Shown in pieces: positions 1 to 7,317 of a DNA stretch of 64,000 nt. The first letter of the stretch is position 1. Every line of letters begins with the position of its first letter. Below the pieces are notes generated by a model. That model saw nothing but the letters and a program-made list of their open reading frames with translations. It was not told where the DNA came from and ran no database searches. The DNA lies in NCBI GenBank assembly GCA_023435435.1, contig JAEYRW010000168.1, positions 1-64,000 on the forward strand, read 5' to 3'. Made by a program: the position numbers and the translations under genes. Source of the DNA: Bacillota bacterium (GTDB lineage Bacteria > Bacillota > Clostridia > Christensenellales > Aristaeellaceae).

Positions 1-59
1 GGGTTTGGGCCCCCAAGCCGCCGACGAACAATATATTATTTTTCACTCAGTAAGGGATT

Positions 60-125
60 CGCAAGGGACAATGTCCCTTGCGCGGGGTCCGGGGGCGGCG
101 CCCCTGGCGTTCCTCCCTCGTCGCC
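60..125. repeat. GC-rich REP-like element with inverted repeat
   Basis: Positions 60-69 and 73-82 form a perfect 10-bp stem (CGCAAGGGAC paired with GTCCCTTGCG) around a 3-nt loop. It is followed at 84-125 by a stretch with core GGGGGCGGCGCCCC. A near-copy of that stretch lies at 950-993. It sits at the 3' end of the minus-strand kinase gene and has no T-run, so it reads as an interspersed element rather than a clear terminator. Bases 1-59 hold no gene that I can see. Confidence 0.5.
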
Positions 126-685
126 TACGCCCCTCGGACCAGGAGCAGTTTTGCCAGTTCCTGAATTGAGGGGCTGTATTCGGCGGTGGTATCGACGCGG
201 AAGGTTGGCATGTCGAGTTGGGGCTCCTCGTAGGGGCCGGGTTTGACGTCCAGACCTTTGCGGGCCATATCGACGCCCTTGTCGCCGTGGAAGTATTCGC
301 GCAGGGGATTCTCGAGTCCGCGCTGGAGGAAGCGCGCGAAGGCGGCCTCATCGCCCACGGTGCAGATGACAAGGCGCGCCTCGGCCTTGGGAAGGAGGGG
401 CTGGAGCATGGGCTCCCAGATTCTCTGCTGAAACGCGGCCTCGGCAATGACGGACACGCCGTGATCCAGGAGGTATTCCAAGGTCCCGAAGAATGTCTCG
501 GTGGCGATCCGGTTGCCGTCGGGCTGAAGCTCGTCGTGGCGTCTTCCGGACGTGTGGACATAGCCCTCCTTGATCTGGTCGCGGCTGATCATCGGCATGA
601 AGATTTCTTCGCCCAGCCTGCGCGCAAACGTCGTCTTTCCGGCCCCGGGCCGGCCCGTAACCACCAGAAGATAAGGCTTCGGCAT
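125..685 (-). CDS. AAA/P-loop small-molecule kinase-like protein
   Basis: This is a 186-residue cytoplasmic protein with a Walker A motif at about residues 11-18 (GRPGAGKT), close to the N-terminus. The overall build is that of small P-loop kinases (AAA_33 or zeta-toxin/shikimate kinase-like) that phosphorylate a small molecule. The substrate cannot be read from sequence. An ATG at 691 is also possible, but the GGGAG ribosome binding site lies 8 nt from the ATG at 685 and only 2 nt from the other, so 685 is preferred. It stands alone on the minus strand, convergent with no obvious partner. Family assignment is good; the function is open. Confidence 0.7.
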   Translation of the reverse strand: MPKPYLLVVTGRPGAGKTTFARRLGEEIFMPMISRDQIKEGYVHTSGRRHDELQPDGNRIATETFFGTLEYLLDHGVSVIAEAAFQQRIWEPMLQPLLPKAEARLVICTVGDEAAFARFLQRGLENPLREYFHGDKGVDMARKGLDVKPGPYEEPQLDMPTFRVDTTAEYSPSIQELAKLLLVRGA

Positions 686-1025
686 TTCCATCACTCCCGT
701 AATTTCTGTATTTATATTATAGAAAATTCCCATTCGCGAAACAAGCAAACTTCGCTTAACTTTCCCATGTCCAGCCATAAATTCGGTCGCCGGGGACTGG
801 AGACCCGGGCGATCCGACGGAGAAAGTATGGCGTTCCACCCAGCAAGGGATTCCCTGGGGATATTATTCCATGGAGGCCGGCTTGCCTTTGGCAAGCCAA
901 GTCGCTTGCGACCGGTCTTTTTGAGTCTGGATTCAATGTGATCGCCGTTGGGGATCCGGGGGCGGCGCCCCCGGCGTTCTCCCGCCCCGTCGCCCGGCAT
1001 AGTCTTGCAAGGGGGAGGGGGTTTC
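686..1025. other. Intergenic region with hairpins and second REP-like copy
   Basis: I see no convincing gene here. Positions 880-887 and 891-898 form a perfect stem (GGCTTGCC, TTT loop, GGCAAGCC). A second small palindrome follows at 900-911, and then a short T-run at about 916-920, so this may be a factor-independent terminator or a REP-type element. Bases 950-993 repeat the GC-rich element seen at 84-125 (core GGGGGCGGCGCCCC). Confidence 0.4.
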
Positions 1026-1292
1026 ATGAGGCGGGAGATCCAGATTCGCGTGGTCGACGCGGCGGAATACATCGCGAAGACGGGCGCGACGGTCCGCGCC
1101 TGCGCGAAAAAGTTCGGGGTGAGCAAGTCGACGGTGCACAAGGATATGCGCGTCAGGCTGCCGCTGGTCGACAAAGCGCTCGCGCGGGAAGTGGACCGGG
1201 TACTGGGCTTTAACCGCGCGGAGCGGCATCTGCGCGGCGGGCAGGCGACAAAAATGAAGTATCGCGCGCGGCGCGTGCGGGCGGGCGTATAG
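1026..1292 (+). CDS. spoIIID: Sporulation transcription factor SpoIIID
   Basis: The 88-residue protein matches the small DNA-binding regulator SpoIIID. In spore formers this protein adjusts mother-cell gene expression between sigma-E and sigma-K. A helix-turn-helix covers about residues 22-45, with the family signature GVSKSTVHKDM, followed by the conserved RHLRGGQATKMKY block in a basic C-terminal half. Length agrees with Bacillus SpoIIID (about 93 aa). The ATG at 1026 follows a GGGGGAGGGGG ribosome binding site. It lies just upstream of an mreB-like gene, the same arrangement as spoIIID-mbl in bacilli. This is the best marker in the window for endospore formation. Confidence 0.95.
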   Translation: MRREIQIRVVDAAEYIAKTGATVRACAKKFGVSKSTVHKDMRVRLPLVDKALAREVDRVLGFNRAERHLRGGQATKMKYRARRVRAGV

Positions 1293-1321
1293 CCGCGCTT
1301 TCCTTCCGCGGCCGCGTGTGG

Positions 1322-1327
1322 TATAAT
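1322..1327 (+). promoter_or_regulatory. Candidate -10 box upstream of mreB-like gene
   Basis: TATAAT lies at 1322-1327, about 32 nt before the mreB-like start. No good -35 is visible 16-18 nt upstream. It may let the mreB-like gene be transcribed separately from spoIIID. Confidence 0.45.
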
Positions 1328-1358
1328 ACGGGGGACTCTTTGTTTGGGGGTATTACAT

Positions 1359-2378
1359 ATGCGCTGGGATACAGGCATAGACCTCGGCACGGCGAATGTG
1401 CGCATGGCGGACGCGGGCGAGGGGCTCAGACTGGACGAGCCGTCCCTCGTCGCCGTGCGCGCGGACGGATCCGCCGCGTACGCGGGTGAAAATGCCTGGC
1501 GGCTTCTGGGGCGCGCGCCGCGGGGGTTGACGGTGGAATCGCCGCTTCGCGACGGCGTTCCGGAGTCCTCGCTCTACACCCAGCGCATTTTTCAGTGGCT
1601 GTTCCGGCGCGGCGAGATGGACAAGCGCCGCAGGCGCGCGCTGCTCGTCTCCTGCGCGCCGTTTGCGCGGCCGGTCTACCGGGAGGCGCTCATGCAGTCG
1701 GCGCTGGACGCGGGTGCCACGGACGTGGCGCTGGTGCGCTCGGACGCCGTGAGCGCGCTGGGCAGCGGAGTGGACCTCATGGGTCCGCAGGCGACGTTTC
1801 TGGTGGACGTGGGTGCGGGCAAGATGACGGCCACGCTCTTTTCCATGGGCCGCGAGGCGGCGTCCGGGTACCTCCCCTACGGCATGAACCGAATCAACGA
1901 GCGCATCATGACCGCGTTGCGCGCGGAGTACGGATTTTCCGTGGGCTTCCGCACGGCGGAGGACATCAAACTCGCCCTGGCGTCCGCGCATCCCGTGGAT
2001 CTGTCTCAGATGAAGGCCCGCGCAGCGGGCCTTGACGTATATGCGCGCGAGCCGCGCCTTGTGGAAATTTCTCCCGAAATGATATTGAATCTCTGCGTGG
2101 ACCCGCTCAAGGAGCTCATGGGCATGTGCCAGGCGGTGATCGCGGGCGCGCCGGAGGAACTGTCCGCGGATCTCAACGACGTGGGCGCGACGCTGGCGGG
2201 CGGCGGGGCGCAGCTCCCGGGGCTGGACAAGCTCATCGGGGACACCCTCGGCATCCCCTGCACCATCGCGGAGGCGCCCGCGCTGTGCGGCATCCGCGGC
2301 CTCAACGCCATGCTGCTCGAACCAGACCGCTACAGCGCGCTCATCTGGCAGCGTATGGCGCTGGCCGCCCGGAGGTAG
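1359..2378 (+). CDS. MreB/Mbl-like actin-family protein (divergent)
   Basis: This 339-residue member of the bacterial actin family is related to the rod-shape proteins MreB and Mbl, which form membrane-bound filaments guiding cell-wall synthesis. The first phosphate loop is IDLGTANVRM at residues 7-16. The second is FLVDVGAGKMTATLF near residue 147, and the adenosine motif GGGAQLPGLDKLI lies near residue 284. Length matches MreB (about 335-345). The sequence diverges from standard MreB in many positions, so it may be a specialised paralog rather than the main MreB. The ATG at 1359 has a GGGGG ribosome binding site 8 nt upstream. The metallopeptidase gene follows after 2 nt. Confidence 0.82.
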   Translation: MRWDTGIDLGTANVRMADAGEGLRLDEPSLVAVRADGSAAYAGENAWRLLGRAPRGLTVESPLRDGVPESSLYTQRIFQWLFRRGEMDKRRRRALLVSCAPFARPVYREALMQSALDAGATDVALVRSDAVSALGSGVDLMGPQATFLVDVGAGKMTATLFSMGREAASGYLPYGMNRINERIMTALRAEYGFSVGFRTAEDIKLALASAHPVDLSQMKARAAGLDVYAREPRLVEISPEMILNLCVDPLKELMGMCQAVIAGAPEELSADLNDVGATLAGGGAQLPGLDKLIGDTLGIPCTIAEAPALCGIRGLNAMLLEPDRYSALIWQRMALAARR

Positions 2379-2380
2379 CG

Positions 2381-3064
2381 TTGAAGCGCGCGGTGGTGGC
2401 GGACGGGCGGCGGATCGAATACACGCTCATTCAGGCGCGGCGGCGGGACGTGCTCATTCAGGCGCTGGAGGGCGGCGCGACGCGGGTGTACGCACCCAAA
2501 TCAGCGCGGCTTTCCGACGTGGACGCGCTGGTGCGCGGCCATGCCGGCGAGATTTTGAAAATGCGCGAAGCGCTCCGGCCCCGGACGTTGGCGGACGGCG
2601 ACACGATCATGATCGAGGGCGCCCTGCGCACCGTCCGGATCGAAAGGGGCGCCCACCGGGCCGAAATCACCGAGACGGAGGCCGTCATTTTCGTTCCGGA
2701 CCCGGAAAATCTGGAGGCCGCCCGCGCGGCGCTCATTCCGGCGCTCTCGGGTCGCGCGCTCGGACGGATCCGTGCCCGCATCGACCGATATTTGCCGCTC
2801 ACGGGCGGGCAGCCGGGCAGGATCACCGTGCGCGCTCAGAAATCCCGCTGGGGAAGCTGCTCCTCCAAGCGGAATCTGAGCTTCAACTGGAAACTCATTC
2901 TCGCGCCCAGCGGCTGCCTCGACTATGTGGTGGTGCATGAGCTTTGCCATCTCACTGAATTCAACCATTCGCCCCGCTTTTGGAAATTGGTGGAGCGCTG
3001 CATGCCGGATTACCGCGTGTGGCGGGATTATTTGAAGACAAACGGGCGCGGACTTACCATATAA
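2381..3064 (+). CDS. SprT/YgjP-like zinc metallopeptidase (DUF45, M48-related)
   Basis: The 227-residue cytoplasmic protein belongs to the YgjP/DUF45 family of predicted zinc metallopeptidases. The zinc-binding HELCH motif is at residues 186-190, followed by the family's typical FNHSPRFW. The conserved KSRWGSCSS block precedes it. The start is a TTG at 2381 with GGAGG at 2371-2375, inside the end of the mreB-like gene, so the two are probably co-transcribed and coupled. Substrate is unknown for this family. Confidence 0.85.
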   Translation: MKRAVVADGRRIEYTLIQARRRDVLIQALEGGATRVYAPKSARLSDVDALVRGHAGEILKMREALRPRTLADGDTIMIEGALRTVRIERGAHRAEITETEAVIFVPDPENLEAARAALIPALSGRALGRIRARIDRYLPLTGGQPGRITVRAQKSRWGSCSSKRNLSFNWKLILAPSGCLDYVVVHELCHLTEFNHSPRFWKLVERCMPDYRVWRDYLKTNGRGLTI

Positions 3065-3087
3065 CAAATATGTTATAATTATATCCC

Positions 3088-3117
3088 TTGACGAAACAGA
3101 TTTGTAATTGTTATAAT
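3088..3117 (+). promoter_or_regulatory. Sigma-A type promoter
   Basis: TTGACG at 3088-3093 and TATAAT at 3112-3117 are separated by 18 nt. It lies about 36 nt upstream of the GTG start of the peptidoglycan-binding protein gene. Confidence 0.75.
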
Positions 3118-3152
3118 ATATTAAACGCAAGAGATTTAAGGGGGCGTCCACC

Positions 3153-4385
3153 GTGCGAGAGAATGATTACCGGGATCGATTTCAGAGAAAACTGACCAGA
3201 ATGCGCGCCCAATACCGTAGGCGCGTGATGCTTGTGTTTCTTATGGCGCTGATCCTGGGCTTTCTGCTCGGCTGGATCTTCTACGCAAAAATAGTGGACA
3301 AGCAGGCGGGGGACGCGAGCAAAGACGCGTTCGTCACCGCGACCGAGGAACCGACGGCAACACCTGCCGCGACTTGGTCCGATGACGCGGCCGCGACAGC
3401 GGAGCCGACGGCGGAACCCACTGCGGAGCCGACGGCCGAACCTTCGGCCGAGGCCACCGACGAGACGGGCATGGCCGGCTTCATGGACGAGGCGACGGAG
3501 GCACCCACCGCGGAGGCGACTATGGGAACAGCCGCTGAAACGACGGCCGAAGCGGCCGCGGAGGCAACCACGGAAGCGACCATGGAGGCAACCGCCGAGC
3601 CGACGCCCGCCGCCATCGTGAAAGGGTCCATGGAAGACCCGATCCTGATGGGCGAGCCCTTCTCGTTCACCGCGCAGATCAACGCCGACGGCACGAAGCG
3701 GACCGCGGTGACGGAGGACGCGTACTACGACGTGCCGATGACGGTGACGCTTTCCCGCTATCTGTTGCCCGATTACTATGCGGATACGTATTCGACGCAG
3801 TTCCAGATCAAGGGAGACGAGGCCGGCGCACAGCTGGATGTGGTGCTGGACGCGGTGGAGGGCCTTGAAAGTGTCTCGATGCAGGACGCGCTTCTGGTGG
3901 TGTATCAGGACGCGAGCGGTGAGACCGTCCAGGGCTACAAGTTCACAGACGCCGAGATCGGCGGCGAATCCCAGTCGATTCTCAAGACCGGCACGAGCGG
4001 CACGATCTACAAGCGCTTCAAGTATGATTCGGCGGTGGACCTTCAGTATCTTGCGCTCACCTACTATTACGACGCGCAGCCCACGACCGTTTACTTCTCC
4101 CTGACCGAGTCCGTGCAGCCCGAGGAGACGGCGGCGCCGGAAACGAGCGTGCAGTCCACGCAGGCCGGCTCGACGGGCGACGAGAGCTACACCATCGGCT
4201 CGACGGGCGAGGGCGTCACGCAGCTTCAGCAGAAGCTCATCGACCTGGGCTACCTCTACGGCAAGCCCGACGGCAAGTTTGGCAACTACACCGCGGACGC
4301 CGTGAAGCTGGCGCAGAAGGCTTTGGGCCTTGAGCAGACGGGCGTGGCGGACGCCGCATTCCTGGATGCGCTGTACAAGAAATAG
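3153..4385 (+). CDS. Membrane-anchored protein with C-terminal peptidoglycan-binding domain
   Basis: A 410-residue protein. A basic N-terminus is followed by one transmembrane helix (about residues 25-45), then a long low-complexity Thr/Ala/Glu/Pro linker with TAEP repeats (about 60-155). A beta-rich middle domain of unknown family follows. The C-terminal PG_binding_1 type repeat (about 347-408) contains GVTQLQQKLIDLGYL and DGKFGNYTADAVK. The layout suggests a protein held in the membrane that reaches into the wall. The GTG start at 3153 has a GGGGGCG ribosome binding site and its own promoter at 3088-3117. Role is unknown; architecture is clear. Confidence 0.8.
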   Translation: MRENDYRDRFQRKLTRMRAQYRRRVMLVFLMALILGFLLGWIFYAKIVDKQAGDASKDAFVTATEEPTATPAATWSDDAAATAEPTAEPTAEPTAEPSAEATDETGMAGFMDEATEAPTAEATMGTAAETTAEAAAEATTEATMEATAEPTPAAIVKGSMEDPILMGEPFSFTAQINADGTKRTAVTEDAYYDVPMTVTLSRYLLPDYYADTYSTQFQIKGDEAGAQLDVVLDAVEGLESVSMQDALLVVYQDASGETVQGYKFTDAEIGGESQSILKTGTSGTIYKRFKYDSAVDLQYLALTYYYDAQPTTVYFSLTESVQPEETAAPETSVQSTQAGSTGDESYTIGSTGEGVTQLQQKLIDLGYLYGKPDGKFGNYTADAVKLAQKALGLEQTGVADAAFLDALYKK

Positions 4386-4390
4386 GGATT

Positions 4391-4416
4391 GGGCGGGGGA
4401 TTTCCCGCCCTTTCGC
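4391..4416 (+). terminator. Intrinsic terminator after peptidoglycan-binding protein gene
   Basis: GGGCGGG (4391-4397) pairs with CCCGCCC (4404-4410), followed by a T-rich tail (TTTCGCTT). Confidence 0.6.
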
Positions 4417-4486
4417 TTCTCCATGCGCCGGGCGACGGATGGCCGGTTTGGGTCACGGTAAATTCGTATAAACAGGGGAAAAGCTC

Positions 4487-4514
4487 TTGACAATCCCGCT
4501 GAATCGTGTATAAT
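4487..4514 (+). promoter_or_regulatory. Sigma-A promoter for tRNA cluster
   Basis: TTGACA at 4487-4492 and TATAAT at 4509-4514 are both perfect, with 16 nt between them. The first tRNA starts 46 nt downstream. Confidence 0.85.
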
Positions 4515-4560
4515 GTAATTCGTTGCCGACGAAACGGGTCCGTTGGGCAGTCGCCCGGAT

Positions 4561-4636
4561 GCTGGCGTAGCTCAATTGGCAGAGCAGCTGATTTGTAATC
4601 AGCAGGTTGCGGGTTCAAGTCCCATCGCCAGCTCCA
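4561..4636 (+). tRNA. tRNA-Thr (TGT)
   Basis: The acceptor stem is GCTGGCG/CGCCAGC. The anticodon stem GCTGA/TCAGC encloses loop TTTGTAA with anticodon TGT, and the T-arm contains GGGTTCAAGTCCC. CCA is encoded at 4634-4636. Confidence 0.95.
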
Positions 4637-4653
4637 TCCGATTCATCGCATAT

Positions 4654-4738
<85 letters not shown>

Positions 4739-4773
4739 AGCCCTCCCTCAGGACATCCTGGGGGAGGCATTCC

Positions 4774-4861
4774 GCGGGAATGGCGGAATTGGCAGACGCG
4801 CTAGATTCAGGTTCTAGTGAACGCTTTGTTCATGCAGGTTCAAGTCCTGTTTCCCGCACCA
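4774..4861 (+). tRNA. tRNA-Leu (CAG)
   Basis: The acceptor stem is GCGGGAA/TTCCCGC. The anticodon arm CTAGA-TTCAGGT-TCTAG gives anticodon CAG. The variable arm is long, as in class II tRNAs. CCA is encoded at 4859-4861. A hairpin at about 4743-4768, between the Tyr and Leu tRNAs, may be an RNA-processing structure. The 3' flank resembles a sequence at 18.7 kb. Confidence 0.95.
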
Positions 4862-4869
4862 AGCAAGAG

Positions 4870-4905
4870 CCCTTGAAATCATTGAGATTTCGGGGGTTTT
4901 TCTTT
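4870..4905 (+). terminator. Intrinsic terminator after tRNA-Leu
   Basis: CCCTTGAAATC and GATTTCGGGGG form a stem around a short loop, followed by TTTTTC. A diverged copy of the whole hairpin occurs near 18715-18750. Confidence 0.75.
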
Positions 4906-5155
4906 GCCTAAATTGGCGTTTGACCACAGTTTTGACCACAATTGAGTTGGCGAGTGACCGCCGACGTGATAATAAAGCCTCCCGTCTCACGACGGGAGGT
5001 GCGGATAGGGATTCCATCCGCGAACGGCCAATCAGTTGCGCCATTAACTGGCTTGACTGGCTCTGTCCATAGTATGGTATGCAAGAGGGGCTAAATCATA
5101 CGTGAAAATGAACTTCCCAGTCCCTAGGGAATGAGATTCTATCACGACATGCCAT
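4906..5155. other. tRNA-flanking relic region, possible old attachment/integrase scar
   Basis: There is no intact gene. Two near-identical GTTTTGACCACA-like units lie at about 4919-4941. A strong hairpin (CCTCCCGTC, loop, GACGGGAGG) lies at about 4979-5000, and read on the minus strand it is followed by a T-rich stretch. This kind of sequence often follows tRNA genes used as integration sites by tyrosine recombinases, but no recombinase gene remains. Confidence 0.35.
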
Positions 5156-5175
5156 TTGAAAGATGGGAGGCCTAG

Positions 5176-5379
5176 ATGGCTACCTTTGCCGCCACAGCAA
5201 GCAGCAGTTCAACAATCGGTTATGCTCAATACGGCAGTACGACTTGGAACACCGGTTCTTCGGATGATGTATGTCAAGGCGCATATCAGGCTACTTCCTC
5301 GTCGGGTTCGCGCGTGGGCGTCATGGTGTTTTCAGGCGCGGGGGCGGCGCTTAAAAACAAGATCATTTCTCTTTCCTGA
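5176..5379 (+). pseudogene. Truncated Ser/Thr-rich surface or phage structural protein fragment
   Basis: A 67-codon frame starts with ATG behind a GGGAGG ribosome binding site. It encodes a Ser/Thr/Gly/Ala-rich stretch ending in GVMVFSGAGAALKNKIISLS. It looks like the N-terminal start of a longer beta-rich exported or phage tail-type protein that is cut off at a junction near 5380. It lies in a scar region next to a transposase remnant. A genuine small protein cannot be excluded. Confidence 0.4.
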
Positions 5380-6050
5380 AGCGACATCTGTCGACGATGC
5401 TGCTCTTCGCAAGGGCGTTGCGGGGTCTGATCGGGCTCCTGCGCAATCTGCTGATTCGCGCTGTTTGCCCTGTTCGTCCCAACAGATCATTCCCCAGAAG
5501 TCCCGGCCGTACCGATCATCGCGCCACCGACGTTCGCAGGCCTTTCTGAGCTTAAGTTGATGACATTGGTCCTTCAATACCCCCAGTCGTCATTCCCTTC
5601 GCGTACATCGACAGGATCTTCTCTTCGATATCGCCGCTGAGCGAGGTCTGTTGCTTTTTCACCAGTTCCGGCTCAAATTCGCCCTTCCGGTCTCGCGGAA
5701 CCTGAATCGCAACGTCCCCATAGCTCGTCCTGACCGTTTTCTCGCTGTGCCCGTTTCTGCTATTGTCCGTTTCCTTGTTCCGGTAATCGTACTTCGAGTA
5801 TCCGAGCTGATCTTCCAGTTCGCCCTCCAGTCCGTTTTCCACGAAGCTGCCGATCATTTCCTGAAAAAGCTCTCGAATATCTTTCATGGAATTGATCCCG
5901 GCCCCTGCCATGAGCTCCCCGAGTTGCTTCCGAAATGCCGCCTGTTCCGGTGTAATCTTCTGTTTTCCCATACTCGTAAACCTCCATGCTGTTTATTCTA
6001 CCACAGCTTGGAGGTTTACACAGATTCCGGGACGGTCTCGTTCATTTTGT
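5380..6050 (-). mobile_element. Remnant of an IS256-type insertion sequence
   Basis: The span contains the truncated transposase. Beyond its start, at about 6013-6040, a terminal-inverted-repeat-like sequence on the minus strand (GGAATCTGTGTAAACC) resembles IS256-family ends. The other end is missing. Bases 5380-5551 hold degenerate sequence with no recognisable gene. Confidence 0.6.
5552..5971 (-). pseudogene. IS256-family transposase, N-terminal fragment
   Basis: The 139-residue frame matches the N-terminal third of IS256/Mutator-type transposases. It contains the conserved ELFQEMIGSFVENGLEGEL helix and SRNGHSEKTVRTSYGDVAIQVPRDR. It breaks off just after the ILSMYAKGMTT signature that precedes the catalytic region, and all DDE catalytic residues are lost. 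Full-length proteins have about 400 residues. The ATG at 5971 has a GGAGG ribosome binding site. Non-functional. Confidence 0.85.
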
Positions 6051-6062
6051 CGTAAACGATTC

Positions 6063-7292
6063 TTATAGCTCCCTGTCCATGGACAGAAGCGCCTGAAAAA
6101 GTACGTTGACACCCTTGAGGCAAGCCTCCGTGGTGGTATACTCAAGCTCGCAGTGGCTGTGTCCTTCCTCACTGGGAACGAAGATCATCGCAGTGGGGAT
6201 GATGTCCGCGACGTACTGTGCGTCATGGCCGGGGCCGGAGTGCATGCGTTTGGCGGAATACCCGTACTTCTGCGCGCCTTTCTCGACCATATCGACCAAT
6301 TCCTTCGAGAATGCGACGGACTTGCGCGACCACGCCTCTTCGTAGCGCGCCTTGCACTTAACGACTTCGACGGGGATCTTTTTGATGATCTCGAGCACCT
6401 GCTGAAGCACCTCGGGATTGTAATGGCGGGCGTCGAGCGTGAACTTAACCTCGTCAGGAATGATGGTGTGGATGTTCGGATGTGCGGAAATCTTGCCGGT
6501 CGTATACACGAGCGCGGGATCAAGTTCGTCCAGCTCGTCGTGCAAGTACTGGATGGTTTTGACGGCAGCGTAGAGCGCATCCTTCCTATACTTCATCGGG
6601 GTTGTGCCCGCGTGGTCCGCCTGCCCGATGAATGTAAATTCATAGTTAATCATGCCGCACACGCCTTCGACAACGCCGATGTCGAAGCCTTCGGCCTCCA
6701 ACACCGGGCCCTGTTCGATGTGCAGTTCCAGCATCGCACAATACTTTTCGGGCGAAAGCCGGTATTTTTCGTCTCCGGCATAACCACTTTTTGCGAGCGC
6801 GGAACCGAAGGTGAGTGTCGGATCATCCTTTGCGACTGAGGCAAGCATCTTATCCTTTCCGAACTTGTTGCACACCACGCCCGAGGACATCATGGCGGGT
6901 TCGAAACGAGCGCCCTCCTCGTTTGTCCATACGACTGCAGTCAAAGGATGTTTATGGGGGATCTTCTCCTTGACGATCGTCTCCAGCGCTTCCATTGCGG
7001 AAAGAACGCCCAGCACACCGTCATAATTGCCGCCCTGCATGACGGAATCGAGATGCGATCCGGCCGCGATAGCGGGCAAATCCTTCGTGCCGGGAATGGT
7101 GGCGTACATGTTCGCCATGTCATCTGTCACAACCGTCGCCCCGATTGCCTCCATGCGCTTTTGAAACTCTGCACGTGCCTGAAGCGCCTCCGGAGACAGT
7201 GAGAACCGCGTAATGCCGCCCTTGCCGGTGTCGCCAAACTTGGAAAAGGTCTTAATCTTGTCGTCAAGTCTATCAAAACTACACGAAACCAT
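6063..7292 (-). CDS. M20-family N-carbamoyl-beta-alanine amidohydrolase (hydantoinase/carbamoylase family)
   Basis: The 409-residue cytoplasmic, metal-dependent amidase belongs to the Zn-dependent hydantoinase/carbamoylase branch of peptidase family M20. Metal-ligand motifs are visible: GSHLDSV, WTNEEGARF, ELHIEQGPVLE and the late HSGPGHDAQ. In context it should hydrolyse N-carbamoyl-beta-alanine to beta-alanine, CO2 and ammonia, the third step of reductive pyrimidine breakdown. Allantoate or N-carbamoyl-amino acids are alternative substrates for the family. The ATG at 7292 has GGAGG 8 nt upstream (another ATG at 7298 is too close). It is the last gene of the operon. Confidence 0.85.
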   Translation of the reverse strand: MVSCSFDRLDDKIKTFSKFGDTGKGGITRFSLSPEALQARAEFQKRMEAIGATVVTDDMANMYATIPGTKDLPAIAAGSHLDSVMQGGNYDGVLGVLSAMEALETIVKEKIPHKHPLTAVVWTNEEGARFEPAMMSSGVVCNKFGKDKMLASVAKDDPTLTFGSALAKSGYAGDEKYRLSPEKYCAMLELHIEQGPVLEAEGFDIGVVEGVCGMINYEFTFIGQADHAGTTPMKYRKDALYAAVKTIQYLHDELDELDPALVYTTGKISAHPNIHTIIPDEVKFTLDARHYNPEVLQQVLEIIKKIPVEVVKCKARYEEAWSRKSVAFSKELVDMVEKGAQKYGYSAKRMHSGPGHDAQYVADIIPTAMIFVPSEEGHSHCELEYTTTEACLKGVNVLFQALLSMDREL

Positions 7293-7317
7293 ACTCATAT
7301 CCTCCTTGTTCTTTGCG

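Noticed and set aside
3400..3620. Short tandem repeats that might suggest a CRISPR array
   Set aside because: They are in-frame codon repeats for TAEP-type linkers, with no spacers.
3111..4493. A 460-codon frame on the minus strand
   Set aside because: It is antisense to the peptidoglycan-binding protein gene. The long Arg/Gly/His stretches are the reverse reading of the TAEP repeats.
4814..5044. A 76-codon minus-strand frame after tRNA-Leu
   Set aside because: It reads through the tRNA gene and its terminator; a translation artefact of a tRNA flank, not a gene.
5332..5577. An 81-codon minus-strand frame beside the IS remnant
   Set aside because: It crosses the junction between two decayed segments and has no family features.
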